DNA of 10,565 nucleotides from an uncultured Sphingobium sp. (GTDB taxonomy: Bacteria > Pseudomonadota > Alphaproteobacteria > Sphingomonadales > Sphingomonadaceae), in the NCBI GenBank assembly GCA_913773715.1, contig CAJYHD010000630.1:1-10565 (forward strand), given 5' to 3'. Numbering within the stretch: position 1 is the first letter of the stretch; each line of letters opens with the position of its first letter. The notes under the pieces are model-generated. The model had not been told where the DNA came from and made no database searches. It saw only the letters and a program-made list of their open reading frames with translations. A program made the translations under genes and the position numbers. Positions 1 through 6,435 of the stretch are shown here, in pieces.

Positions 1-252
1 GCCGGCACCGCGTTTCTCGACGCATTGACCGGCATGATCCGCTTCGGCCCGCGGGAACGACCCGAAACCCTGGAATTGCCGGTGAACGATCTTGTTGGCT
101 TTGCCGCTGGCGGCGCGGAATCAGTCGGCCGACGCACGCGTGGGGACTACGACTATGCCCTGTTCCGCGACGGTCTCGCCTTGCTGGCCGGGTCACCGCC
201 GCGGAAGCTGACGGGTATTCGGACCTGGCACCCGAAAGAAGGCTTGATGTGA
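1..252 (+). CDS. C-terminal fragment of an unrecognised protein
   Basis: The frame is open from the first base of the window to a TGA at 250-252, so this is the last 83 residues of a protein whose start lies outside. A TTG at 25 and an ATG at 34 are possible internal starts, but the uninterrupted frame upstream makes a partial gene more likely. The peptide is soluble and charged, with no membrane segment, and ends in WHPKEGLM. I do not recognise the family. It converges on the nuclease-like gene that ends at 298, with a small GC hairpin in the 45-bp gap. Confidence 0.5.
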   Translation, partial: AGTAFLDALTGMIRFGPRERPETLELPVNDLVGFAAGGAESVGRRTRGDYDYALFRDGLALLAGSPPRKLTGIRTWHPKEGLM

Positions 253-263
253 GGGCGGCGCGT

Positions 264-283
264 GCCCGCGAAGCCGTGCGGGC
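264..283. terminator. Small GC hairpin between convergent genes
   Basis: GCCCGC (264-269) and GCGGGC (278-283) form a 6-bp perfect stem with an 8-nt loop, midway between two convergent stop codons. The position suits a shared transcription end. No T-run follows on either strand, so it is at best a weak or factor-dependent terminator. Confidence 0.25.
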
Positions 284-297
284 GTAGCCCCAGCCTT

Positions 298-1095
298 TCA
301 GCGCGTGAAGTTGACGAGTAGGGGTTCGTCGACAAGCGAGAGCAGCTCTTCCCCGGCCAGCTCGGCGAGTGCCCGGGCTTCGGCGGTGACATGGGAAAGT
401 GGCACGCCAGCATTGTCGACCGCGAAACCCTTCTGAACGGCCATCATCACGCGGTCGCAGGGAACATGCACATCGCCGACCGCGTGCAGGCCGAGCAGGG
501 CGAGAAGCTGGTCCGGCCCTCGCGCGCGCAGGAAGTGCTTGCGGCACAGGCTAACCGAATCGCGCGAGCTGCCGCAGTGCAGGTCCTTCATGATGTCGTC
601 CGCAAAGTCGGCCCGGTCCTTGGCGGGCTGGCCGAACGCCTTGTAGGCACGGCGCGAGGTCTTCTCCTTGACGATGTGGTCGGCCAGCGCCTGGATCACG
701 TAATAGTCGCTATAGAGATAGCTGACGTTTCCGACGTCATCGGTGTCGTCGATCTCGATGAGCACGAAGCCGCCGCCCACACCACAGTCGCTGGGGGCGA
801 GACCAAGCTTGTCGCCATAAACTTCCTCGAGGCGCATGAACCGCTTGGTGCTGGCCCAGGATGCAGTCTTCGCCGTTTTCAGCACGGTCTTGAGCTGGAC
901 CCGCCGCTGGGTGTCGCCATCGTCCAGCATGACATCATAGGAATCTCGATCCACCTCGGGCTCGAACAGGGTGAGTGCATAGCCGCGGCGCGCGGCGGCC
1001 AGCTTAAGGTCGAAATAAAGCTTGTGAAAGAATATCCGTTCGCGCGTGACGCTGTTTGACGGTGTGCGGCAGAATTCGGCGATCGTCATCGTCAT
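298..1095 (-). CDS. PD-(D/E)XK nuclease-like hypothetical protein
   Basis: From the ATG at 1095 this is a 265-residue soluble protein. Residues 18-69 fit the PD-(D/E)XK nuclease core: a charged helix RERIFFHKLYFDLKLAAARRGY (about 18-39), then acidic D51/D54 (DSYDV), then QLK at 67-69, which is the usual D...(E/Q)xK arrangement. GGGFVLIEID (107-116) looks like the next core strand. The C-terminal 90 residues are not recognisable. The fold is widespread in restriction, repair and DUF4365-like proteins, so the call is a superfamily guess and activity is inferred. The frame stays open up to an ATG at 1176, but the added 27 residues look like translated non-coding DNA. ATG 1095 or 1089 is preferred, although no strong ribosome binding site decides it. 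It is transcribed away from the abiE module across a 540-bp gap. Long plus-strand frames over it are GC-driven shadows. Confidence 0.6.
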   Translation of the reverse strand: MTMTIAEFCRTPSNSVTRERIFFHKLYFDLKLAAARRGYALTLFEPEVDRDSYDVMLDDGDTQRRVQLKTVLKTAKTASWASTKRFMRLEEVYGDKLGLAPSDCGVGGGFVLIEIDDTDDVGNVSYLYSDYYVIQALADHIVKEKTSRRAYKAFGQPAKDRADFADDIMKDLHCGSSRDSVSLCRKHFLRARGPDQLLALLGLHAVGDVHVPCDRVMMAVQKGFAVDNAGVPLSHVTAEARALAELAGEELLSLVDEPLLVNFTR

Positions 1096-1545
1096 GGTGA
1101 GTCCAGTTCGGGCGGGCTTAGGTCCGTTGCGGCCACCCCATAGCCCGGCAGCGGGCTGAAACCTACGCCCGGCCATGATTTTGGCCAGCGTCGACCATTT
1201 GGTCTCATCTTACGATGCTGATCAAGCGACAGATGAGTGCCGGCTTTTGATCAGAGCTGTCGGTTGTCCTATCGCTTTGGAACGTCGAAGAGGTCCGAAG
1301 ATCAGAAGTGAGGCGACCAAGCAAGGACTACAATCATCCCGTCCATCGCCGTCCAGCCTTTTCCACGAATTGAAAGCATGCTAATGCTGCCTATGGCGAC
1401 TTCGCAAGGCTATGATTTGATTGCGAAATCAATCGCTTAGGCTGCCCCGCAGAAAGCTCTTCTGAGTCCGTGTTCGTCTATTAACGTCCACGTTCGTCCA
1501 GCTAGTTCCGACATGGCGCTGCGTTCCGACGCCGCTTGTTCCTCT
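1096..1545. other. Gene-free stretch between the divergent nuclease-like gene and abiE promoter
   Basis: I see no convincing gene here; a 69-codon plus-strand frame at 1175-1384 lacks a ribosome binding site and recognisable content. The stretch is less GC-rich than its neighbours. It holds an 8-bp inverted repeat, CTGATCAA (1218-1225) and TTGATCAG (1247-1254). It also holds an imperfect direct repeat of 14 bases, TCCGTGTTCGTCTA (1467-1480) and TCCACGTTCGTCCA (1487-1500), 11 of 14 identical. It must carry the promoter of the minus-strand gene, but I could not pick one with confidence. Confidence 0.4.
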
Positions 1546-1551
1546 TATAAT
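1546..1551 (+). promoter_or_regulatory. -10 box of the abiE promoter
   Basis: TATAAT, a perfect consensus -10, sits 86 bp before the antitoxin start. Its last base is the first base of the first TTTGTCAGA half-site, so a repressor bound there would cover the -10 edge and the predicted start site (about 1558). The region about 16-17 bp upstream (TTCCGA, 1524-1529) is only a weak -35 match. Confidence 0.55.
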
Positions 1552-1583
1552 TTGTCAGAAATCCCCATCATGTATCTGACAAA
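1551..1583. promoter_or_regulatory. Palindromic operator 1 upstream of abiEi
   Basis: TTTGTCAGA (1551-1559) and TCTGACAAA (1575-1583) are perfect 9-base reverse complements separated by 15 bases, an outer span of 33 bp. The site starts in the -10 box and covers the predicted transcription start. AbiEi antitoxins are known to repress their own operon through paired inverted repeats, so this is the likely binding site of the downstream winged-helix protein. Confidence 0.7.
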
Positions 1584-1593
1584 CTAATTGCGG

Positions 1594-1627
1594 TTTGTCA
1601 GAATTGCGTATACACGCTTCTGACAAA
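1594..1627. promoter_or_regulatory. Palindromic operator 2 upstream of abiEi
   Basis: TTTGTCAGAA (1594-1603) and TTCTGACAAA (1618-1627) are perfect 10-base reverse complements separated by 14 bases, an outer span of 34 bp. It repeats operator 1 at a 43-bp offset, about four helical turns, which suits cooperative binding on one DNA face. Its right arm runs into the AAAGGA ribosome binding site (1625-1630) of the antitoxin gene. Confidence 0.7.
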
Positions 1628-1636
1628 GGAATTACC

Positions 1637-2308
1637 ATGCGCGGGCCGGGTCTCGATCTCAAAAGTGCCATATCAAGCCGGATGGTCTCCGGAGGCGCGC
1701 CTTCAGTCTGGACGCCGCAGGACTTTCTCGATCTCGGCTCTCGCGATGCCGTCGACCAAGTACTCCATCGACTGACCCGCAATGGCGACGCTCGCAGGAT
1801 TGCCCGCGGCCTCTATGACAAGCCGAAACTCAACCCCCTCACGGGCAAGCCCACGCACCCCGATCCCCGCGGCGTCATAGATGCGCTGGCTCGCCGGGAC
1901 CAAGCCCGTATGCTCGTCGATGGCGTAACCGCAGCCAACGATCTAGGACTATCCGATGCAGTCCCTGCTCGTATCGTCGTCCACACCGACGCAAGGTTGA
2001 AGCCCATCACGCTCGGCAACCTCAAGATCGATTTCAAAACCACTGCGCCAAGTCGGCTTCATTGGGCTGGGCGCCCAGGGATGCGCGTCGTTCAGGCCTT
2101 GCATTGGTTGCACGACGCTGGAGGCGATACCGATCCGGACATTGCCAAGCGTCTGCGCAACATCTTCTCCCACCCCGACCACGGCGCCGACATCGTTAAC
2201 GACCTCCAGGCCGATATGCTGACGCTCCCGCTCTGGATGCAGAATATCCTGCGCGATACGATGCCGACTACCGCGTCAGACAACCGCCTGAAGGCCAAGC
2301 AAGCATGA
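1637..2308 (+). CDS. abiEi: AbiEi-family (DUF6088-type) antitoxin of a type IV toxin-antitoxin system
   Basis: A 223-residue protein. Residues about 8-62 form a winged helix-turn-helix of AbiEi type, with WTPQDFLDLGSRDAVDQVLHRL followed by the wing GDARRIARGLYDKP. The remainder (about 75-205) matches the DUF6088-like C-terminal domain, which in AbiE systems carries antitoxicity. The known role is double: it represses its own operon and counters the AbiEii nucleotidyltransferase without direct toxin binding. ATG 1637 is chosen because AAAGGA (1625-1630) lies 6 bases upstream. The frame also opens at TTG 1595, but that would translate the operator. The stop overlaps the toxin start as ATGA (2305-2308), so the pair is translationally coupled. 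Family assignment is from sequence pattern. The link to the TTTGTCAGA operators is inference from position. Confidence 0.85.
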   Translation: MRGPGLDLKSAISSRMVSGGAPSVWTPQDFLDLGSRDAVDQVLHRLTRNGDARRIARGLYDKPKLNPLTGKPTHPDPRGVIDALARRDQARMLVDGVTAANDLGLSDAVPARIVVHTDARLKPITLGNLKIDFKTTAPSRLHWAGRPGMRVVQALHWLHDAGGDTDPDIAKRLRNIFSHPDHGADIVNDLQADMLTLPLWMQNILRDTMPTTASDNRLKAKQA

Positions 2309-3363
2309 CAATGAATCCCGCTTACGCCCAGTTCCTTGCGGCCGACCCGACGGATCGACAGGATGTGTTTATCGGCGCCGGGCAGCGGCTCGGCACAGCG
2401 CCCCAGAATATCGAAAAGGATTTCTGGGTCTGTTGGACCCTTGACGCGCTGTTCAACGGTCCGGCGTCACACGGCCCGCGCTTCCTGTTCAAAGGGGGCA
2501 CGTCGCTGTCGAAGGGCTTCGGCCTGATTGAGCGTTTCTCCGAAGACATCGACATCACTGTGTTTCGTGAAGACATCGGCCAAGATGCAAGCGTCGAGGC
2601 GCTGGAGGAGATGTCCGGTAAGAAGCGACAGGCAAAGCTCGACGCCATCAAGGCGGCATGCCAAGCCTTCATAGGCGGAGACCTGCTCACCCAGCTATCG
2701 GAGACGCTAGTCGGTGCAGTCGGCGAGGGCATGGCGGGTGCGAAGGTCGAACTCGATCAGGACGATGAAAGCGCACAGAGCCTCCTCCTCTGGTATCCAA
2801 GCGTGACCGCCGAGTCGGATGGCTACATCCGCAAAGCCGTCAAAATCGAATCCGGGGCGAAATCCGCTCTTGATCCTCACGCCCGCCATAGCGTCGTTCC
2901 CTATCTCGCCGACGATCTACCCGTCCTCGATCTGACAGTCGCCAACGTGACGATCGTCGATGCGGAACGCACCTTCTGGGACAAGGTCGTCATTCTCCAT
3001 GGCCTGCGCCGCTGGTTCGACGCCCGGCAGGTTCTGCGTGCGGGTGGCCAGCGCGTCTCGCGCCATTATTACGACGTGCACCAACTGATGATCGCTGGAA
3101 CGGGCGCTTCAGCGATAGCTGACCCTGAGCTCGGCAGGGATTGCGTCGCGCACGCCCGGATGTTTTTCAACAGCCGCGACCTCGATCTCGCCCATGCTGA
3201 GCCCGGCAGCTTCTCCCTGATGCCGACCGATGCGATGATCGCCGACCTTCGCCGCGACTATGGTGTTATGGCCGGCATGATCTTCGGCGAAGTGCCCGAC
3301 TTCGATGCCGTCCTCGCGACCGCCGAAACGCTCCAGCGCTCGCTGAACGCACCGGCTGCATAA
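2305..3363 (+). CDS. abiEii: AbiEii/AbiGii-family nucleotidyltransferase toxin
   Basis: A 352-residue protein with the DNA polymerase beta-like nucleotidyltransferase signature of AbiEii toxins. Motif I is KGGTSLSKGFG (63-73) followed by SEDIDI, with D81 and D83 as the metal-binding acids. A probable motif II is VKIESG (179-184). Motif III is TFWDKVVILH (223-232) and motif IV is YYDVHQL (255-261). All expected catalytic elements are present and the length is usual, so it should be active. AbiEii proteins are bacteriostatic and act as phage-abortive-infection effectors; some relatives add nucleotides to tRNA, but the substrate here is unknown. The start at 2305 overlaps the antitoxin stop by 4 bases; an ATG at 2311 is an alternative. 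No strong ribosome binding site precedes it, which fits coupling to the antitoxin. Confidence 0.88.
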   Translation: MTMNPAYAQFLAADPTDRQDVFIGAGQRLGTAPQNIEKDFWVCWTLDALFNGPASHGPRFLFKGGTSLSKGFGLIERFSEDIDITVFREDIGQDASVEALEEMSGKKRQAKLDAIKAACQAFIGGDLLTQLSETLVGAVGEGMAGAKVELDQDDESAQSLLLWYPSVTAESDGYIRKAVKIESGAKSALDPHARHSVVPYLADDLPVLDLTVANVTIVDAERTFWDKVVILHGLRRWFDARQVLRAGGQRVSRHYYDVHQLMIAGTGASAIADPELGRDCVAHARMFFNSRDLDLAHAEPGSFSLMPTDAMIADLRRDYGVMAGMIFGEVPDFDAVLATAETLQRSLNAPAA

Positions 3364-3373
3364 TTATCACAGG

Positions 3374-3427
3374 CGGCTTCGCTCTTTGTCCGAAATTTGT
3401 AGGCGTATTTCGGACAAAGAGCAGCCG
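3374..3427. repeat. Long palindrome downstream of abiEii, resembling its operators
   Basis: Bases 3381-3396 and 3407-3422 are perfect 16-base reverse complements with a 10-base loop. CGGCT (3374-3378) and AGCCG (3423-3427) extend the stem past a two-base bulge. The core is TTTGTCCGAA (3385-3394) and TTCGGACAAA (3409-3418), one base different from the upstream half-site TTTGTCAGAA, with the same 34-bp outer span as operator 2. As RNA it would be a strong hairpin beginning 10 bases after the toxin stop, but no T-run follows, so it is not a standard intrinsic terminator. It may be a third repressor site, a transcript end, or both. Confidence 0.65.
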
Positions 3428-3721
3428 GACACCGAAAAGACTCGAACCATCCCGTCATTCGGGTCCAAGCTCATTTGCCAGCGTCCAGATACCTAATGAT
3501 TTGATCGGCATAGCACGGTCCAAAGAAGACCTTCTGAGGCATCTCATTCGCCGCCGCAGCTGCCATCGGTGAACGTCGCTTCGTGGCTGTTTCCGACCAG
3601 AACTGACCGTAATGCAACAGACAACGGAATGACAGCTTTACCCAAAAGCTGCCTATGTTCTATTCAATCTTTGTGGACCAGGCAAGCGCCGACTTATTAG
3701 CATCCGAGACATATTTGGAGA
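3428..3721. other. Gene-free stretch between abiEii and the glxA-type gene
   Basis: I see no supported gene. A 23-codon minus-strand frame (3471-3542) has no ribosome binding site or known match. A 7-bp hairpin, CAGCTTT (3633-3639) and AAAGCTG (3645-3651), lies about 70 bases past the stop of the minus-strand regulator and could mark its transcript end, although no T-run follows. The stretch is less GC-rich than its neighbours. Confidence 0.35.
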
Positions 3722-4663
3722 CTACAGCGCTTTGGCAAGCCTTCGCAAAGTCTGCGGTGGCTGGCCATACTGGCGCATAAATGCCTCGCGCATGCGGCGG
3801 ATGTCGACGAAGCCAGCCTCGCGCGCGATCTGGTCCATCGGGTGGCGGGTTTCCTCGATCATCAGCCGCGCGGCCTCCAGCCGCATCTGCTCGACCGCCT
3901 TGGCCGGAGTCTGGCCGGTTTCGGCGCGAAAGGCGCGGGCGAACTGGCGAGGGGAGAGGGCGGCGACCTCGGCCAGTTCCTCCACCGTAAGCGGATTGGC
4001 GAGGTGGGCCTTGGCGAAGATCACCGCCTTCTGGATGCGGTCGCTGCTGGGGGCCAGTTCGAGCAATTCGGAGTGCTGCGACTGCCCGCCGGCGCGGCGG
4101 TGGTGCATGACGAGGCGGCGTGCAATCGCGCCGGCCACGTCTCGACCAAGATCCTTCTCGATCAGGGCGACCGCGAGATCGAGCCCGGCGGTGAGGCCGG
4201 CGGAAGTCCACACCGCCCCCTCATTGATGAAGATGCGATCGTCCTCGACGCGCACGTCGGGGAAATCCTCGCGCATCTGGCGGGCGTAGGACCAGTGGGT
4301 GGTGGCGCGGCGGCCATCGAGCAGACCCATCTGCCCGAGGAGGAAAGCGCCGGTGCACAGCCCTGCCACCCGGCGTGATTGGCGCGCCATGATCCGCAGC
4401 GTGTCGAGTGTCGCTTCGTCCTGCCGGGGCGGCGGCAGGAGCCCTGCGAGCAGCAGCAGGGTGTCGACCTGCCCGACGTCCGCGAGCGGCACGGTGGGAA
4501 CGGCAAAGCCGCTGGAGGATGTGACCGGCCCGCCTTCGACCGACGCGATAGACAAGCTGTAGTAAGCCTCACCGGTCACGGCGTTGGCGAGTTCGAACGC
4601 GGCTTGGACGCCCAAAGCCAAGAACTGGAAGCCGGGGGTCAGCACCATGGAAACATGCGGCAT
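3722..4663 (-). CDS. GlxA-family transcriptional regulator (DJ-1/PfpI domain plus AraC HTH)
   Basis: A 313-residue protein of the usual length for this family. Residues 1-185 form a DJ-1/PfpI (class I glutamine amidotransferase-like) domain, with the nucleophile-elbow segment GLCTGAFLLG (C103 at its centre) and H123 in the following TTHW. Residues about 209-313 form an AraC-type double helix-turn-helix, with LTVEELAEVAALSPRQFARAF as the first motif and DQIAREAGFVDIRRMREAF as the second. Such proteins are usually activators whose N-terminal domain senses a small molecule without enzymatic activity. ATG 4663 has GGAGG (4668-4672) 4 bases upstream. It is divergent from the oxidoreductase operon across 126 bp, which makes that operon its likely target. 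Part of the opposite strand is open because of GC content and is not coding. Confidence 0.88.
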   Translation of the reverse strand: MPHVSMVLTPGFQFLALGVQAAFELANAVTGEAYYSLSIASVEGGPVTSSSGFAVPTVPLADVGQVDTLLLLAGLLPPPRQDEATLDTLRIMARQSRRVAGLCTGAFLLGQMGLLDGRRATTHWSYARQMREDFPDVRVEDDRIFINEGAVWTSAGLTAGLDLAVALIEKDLGRDVAGAIARRLVMHHRRAGGQSQHSELLELAPSSDRIQKAVIFAKAHLANPLTVEELAEVAALSPRQFARAFRAETGQTPAKAVEQMRLEAARLMIEETRHPMDQIAREAGFVDIRRMREAFMRQYGQPPQTLRRLAKAL

Positions 4664-4691
4664 GCGGCCTCCAAACGGGAATGTCCTGAAA

Positions 4692-4706
4692 ACGTAGTTT
4701 ATACGT
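4692..4706. promoter_or_regulatory. Candidate operator in the divergent glxA-type/SDR promoter region
   Basis: ACGTA (4692-4696) and TACGT (4702-4706) form an interrupted 15-bp palindrome in the only AT-rich part of the 126-bp divergent gap. It is a reasonable binding site for the adjacent regulator, but AraC-type proteins often use direct repeats, so this is only a candidate. Confidence 0.3.
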
Positions 4707-4746
4707 CATATCAGCCATCGCCGTTCGCGTCCATAAGGGTCGTGTC

Positions 4747-4764
4747 GAGAGCGATGACGCTCTC
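4747..4764 (+). promoter_or_regulatory. Perfect 7-bp hairpin in the leader of the SDR operon
   Basis: GAGAGCG (4747-4753) and CGCTCTC (4758-4764) are perfect complements around an ATGA loop, ending 25 bases before the first start codon and about 9 bases before its ribosome binding site. It may be a leader RNA structure or a DNA operator. The ATG in the loop (4754) is in frame with the downstream gene but lacks a ribosome binding site and would be buried in the hairpin. Confidence 0.4.
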
Positions 4765-4789
4765 CCCGAAACTGGAAAGGACCACGACC

Positions 4790-5590
4790 ATGACCCCGAC
4801 AACCAAGGGAACCGCTCTCATCACCGGCGCATCGACCGGCATCGGCGCGATCTACGCCGACCGTCTCGCCGCCCGTGGTTACGATCTCATCCTCGTTGCC
4901 CGCAACAAGGACAAGCTGCAGACGCTGGCCGCACAAATCTCCGACAAGACCGGCCGCTCGGTCGAAGTGCTCTCCGCCGACCTCGGTGACGCGGTCGATC
5001 TTGCCCGCGTCGAGAAGATCCTGCGCGAGGATGCCAGCGTGACCGCGGTGGTCAACAACGCCGGCATCGGCACCCACACCACGCTGCTGGAAAGCGATGT
5101 CGAGAAGATGGCGGCGATGGTGCAGCTCAATGTCACCGCGCTGATGCGGCTGACCTATGCCGCAGTGCCGGGCTTCGTGGCGCGCGGCGGCGGCACGGTG
5201 ATCAACATCGCCTCGATCGTGGCGGTCGCCCCGGAACTGCTCAACGGGGTTTACGGCGGCACCAAGGCTTTCGTTCAGGCCTTCACCACCTCGCTCAACC
5301 ACGAACTGGCCGACAAGGGCATTCGCGCGCAGGCCGTGCTGCCGGGCGCCACCCGCACCGACTTCTGGGCACTGGGCGGACTGCCGGTGGAGCATCTGCC
5401 GAGCGAGATCGTGATGGACGCCGAGGACATGGTCGACGCCGCGCTGGCCGGTCTTGATCAGGGCGAGACGGCCACGATCCCGGCGCTGCGCGACATCGAA
5501 CTGTGGAACGCCTTCGAAGCGGCCCGTGCCGCGCTCGGGCCCCAGCTCTCGGCCACCCATTCCGCCCCGCGTTTCCACGTCGCGGCCTGA
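4790..5590 (+). CDS. SDR-family NAD(P)-dependent oxidoreductase
   Basis: A 266-residue classical short-chain dehydrogenase. The cofactor motif is TGASTGIG (12-19), the strand end LILVAR with R38 suggests NADPH, NNAG is at 89-92, N114 lies in the catalytic helix, and the catalytic triad is S142, Y155 and K159 (YGGTK). Substrate cannot be deduced. These enzymes reduce carbonyls or oxidise alcohols in the cytosol. ATG 4790 is chosen for the GGAAAGGA-type ribosome binding site at 4774-4781. An in-frame ATG at 4754 and an open frame reaching 4379 would run into the divergent regulator and are rejected. First gene of a three-gene operon, 42 bp before the next gene, probably under control of the divergent GlxA-type regulator. 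Confidence 0.9.
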   Translation: MTPTTKGTALITGASTGIGAIYADRLAARGYDLILVARNKDKLQTLAAQISDKTGRSVEVLSADLGDAVDLARVEKILREDASVTAVVNNAGIGTHTTLLESDVEKMAAMVQLNVTALMRLTYAAVPGFVARGGGTVINIASIVAVAPELLNGVYGGTKAFVQAFTTSLNHELADKGIRAQAVLPGATRTDFWALGGLPVEHLPSEIVMDAEDMVDAALAGLDQGETATIPALRDIELWNAFEAARAALGPQLSATHSAPRFHVAA

Positions 5591-5632
5591 TCCGTCCAAC
5601 CACCCCCTCTTGAGATCAAAGGACCATTCGAC

Positions 5633-6397
5633 ATGAAACTCACCGGCAACACCATCTTCATCACCGGCGGCACCAGCGGCATCGGTCGTGGTCTGGCCGA
5701 GGCGCTGCACAAGCTGGGCAATCAGGTAATCATCTCTGGCCGCCGCACCGCGCTGCTTGACGAGGTAACCGCAGCCAACCCCGGCATGGCCTCGATCCAG
5801 TTGGACGTGACCAGCCTCGACAGCATCCAGAGCGCAGCGAGCGAACTGACCCGCCGCTTCCCCGATCTCAACGTGGTCTTCAACAACGCAGGCTTCATGC
5901 CGTTCGACGACGTAAGCGGGCCGGTGGACGACGATCTGGCGCAGGAACTGATCTCCACCAACCTGCTCGCGCCGATCCGGGTGACCTCGGCGCTGATCGA
6001 GCATCTCAAGACCAAGGCCGAAGCGACCGTGCTCTATACCAGCAGCGTGCTCGCCTATGTGCCGATCGCCAGCAACGCGATCTATTCAGCGACCAAGGCA
6101 GCACTGCATTCCTATGCATTGTCGCAGCGGTTTCAGCTGCGCGGCACCGGGGTGCGGGTGCAGGAAATCGCACCGCCGTGGGTCGATACCGACCTGATCT
6201 ACAAGAGCGGTGATCCGCGTGCGATGCCGCTGCCTGATTTCATCGAGCAGACGCTGGTGGCGCTGGCAACCGATGCGCCCGAGGTGATCGTGGATGGCAT
6301 CAAGGCGATGCGCGACAACCCCGGATCCAACGAGCACGCCCTGTTCGAAACCTTCAACCAGAGCCTTGTCGAAAACCCCATCCCGACCGGCGCCTGA
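5633..6397 (+). CDS. SDR-family oxidoreductase, DltE-like subgroup
   Basis: A 254-residue classical short-chain dehydrogenase with TGGTSGIG (11-18), NNAG (84-87), N110, S138 and the YSATK pair Y151/K155. The start MKLTGNTIFITGGTSGIG and the NNAGFMP segment resemble the DltE-like SDR subgroup, named for an association with D-alanine esterification in Gram-positives. That role is not expected here, and the substrate is unknown. AAAGGA (5618-5623) lies 9 bases before ATG 5633. Second gene of the operon. It is clearly related to its neighbour only at superfamily level, so the two are not a recent duplication. Confidence 0.88.
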   Translation: MKLTGNTIFITGGTSGIGRGLAEALHKLGNQVIISGRRTALLDEVTAANPGMASIQLDVTSLDSIQSAASELTRRFPDLNVVFNNAGFMPFDDVSGPVDDDLAQELISTNLLAPIRVTSALIEHLKTKAEATVLYTSSVLAYVPIASNAIYSATKAALHSYALSQRFQLRGTGVRVQEIAPPWVDTDLIYKSGDPRAMPLPDFIEQTLVALATDAPEVIVDGIKAMRDNPGSNEHALFETFNQSLVENPIPTGA

Positions 6398-6435
6398 AGG
6401 GCAGGCAGCTCCCTCAAAATCGAAAGGAACTCATC

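Noticed and set aside
391..1059. 222-codon plus-strand open frame
   Set aside because: It lies entirely antisense to the nuclease-like gene, whose product has family-like motifs. The plus-strand product has none and reflects GC-rich third positions.
1175..1384. 69-codon plus-strand frame in the gap before abiE
   Set aside because: No ribosome binding site and no recognisable protein features.
1467..1500. Imperfect 14-base direct repeat as an attachment site
   Set aside because: Only 11 of 14 bases match and no matching copy was seen near the integrase remnant.
1595..1636. Upstream TTG start for abiEi
   Set aside because: It lies within operator 2 with no ribosome binding site. ATG 1637 has AAAGGA at good spacing.
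3471..3542. 23-codon minus-strand frame
   Set aside because: Too short, without a ribosome binding site or known match; length is as expected by chance.
4379..4789. N-terminal extension of the first SDR
   Set aside because: It would run through the divergent regulator gene. The classical SDR fold and ribosome binding site place the start at 4790.
4706..6004. 432-codon minus-strand open frame
   Set aside because: Antisense to the two SDR genes, rich in H, R, G and D as GC shadows are, and without domains.
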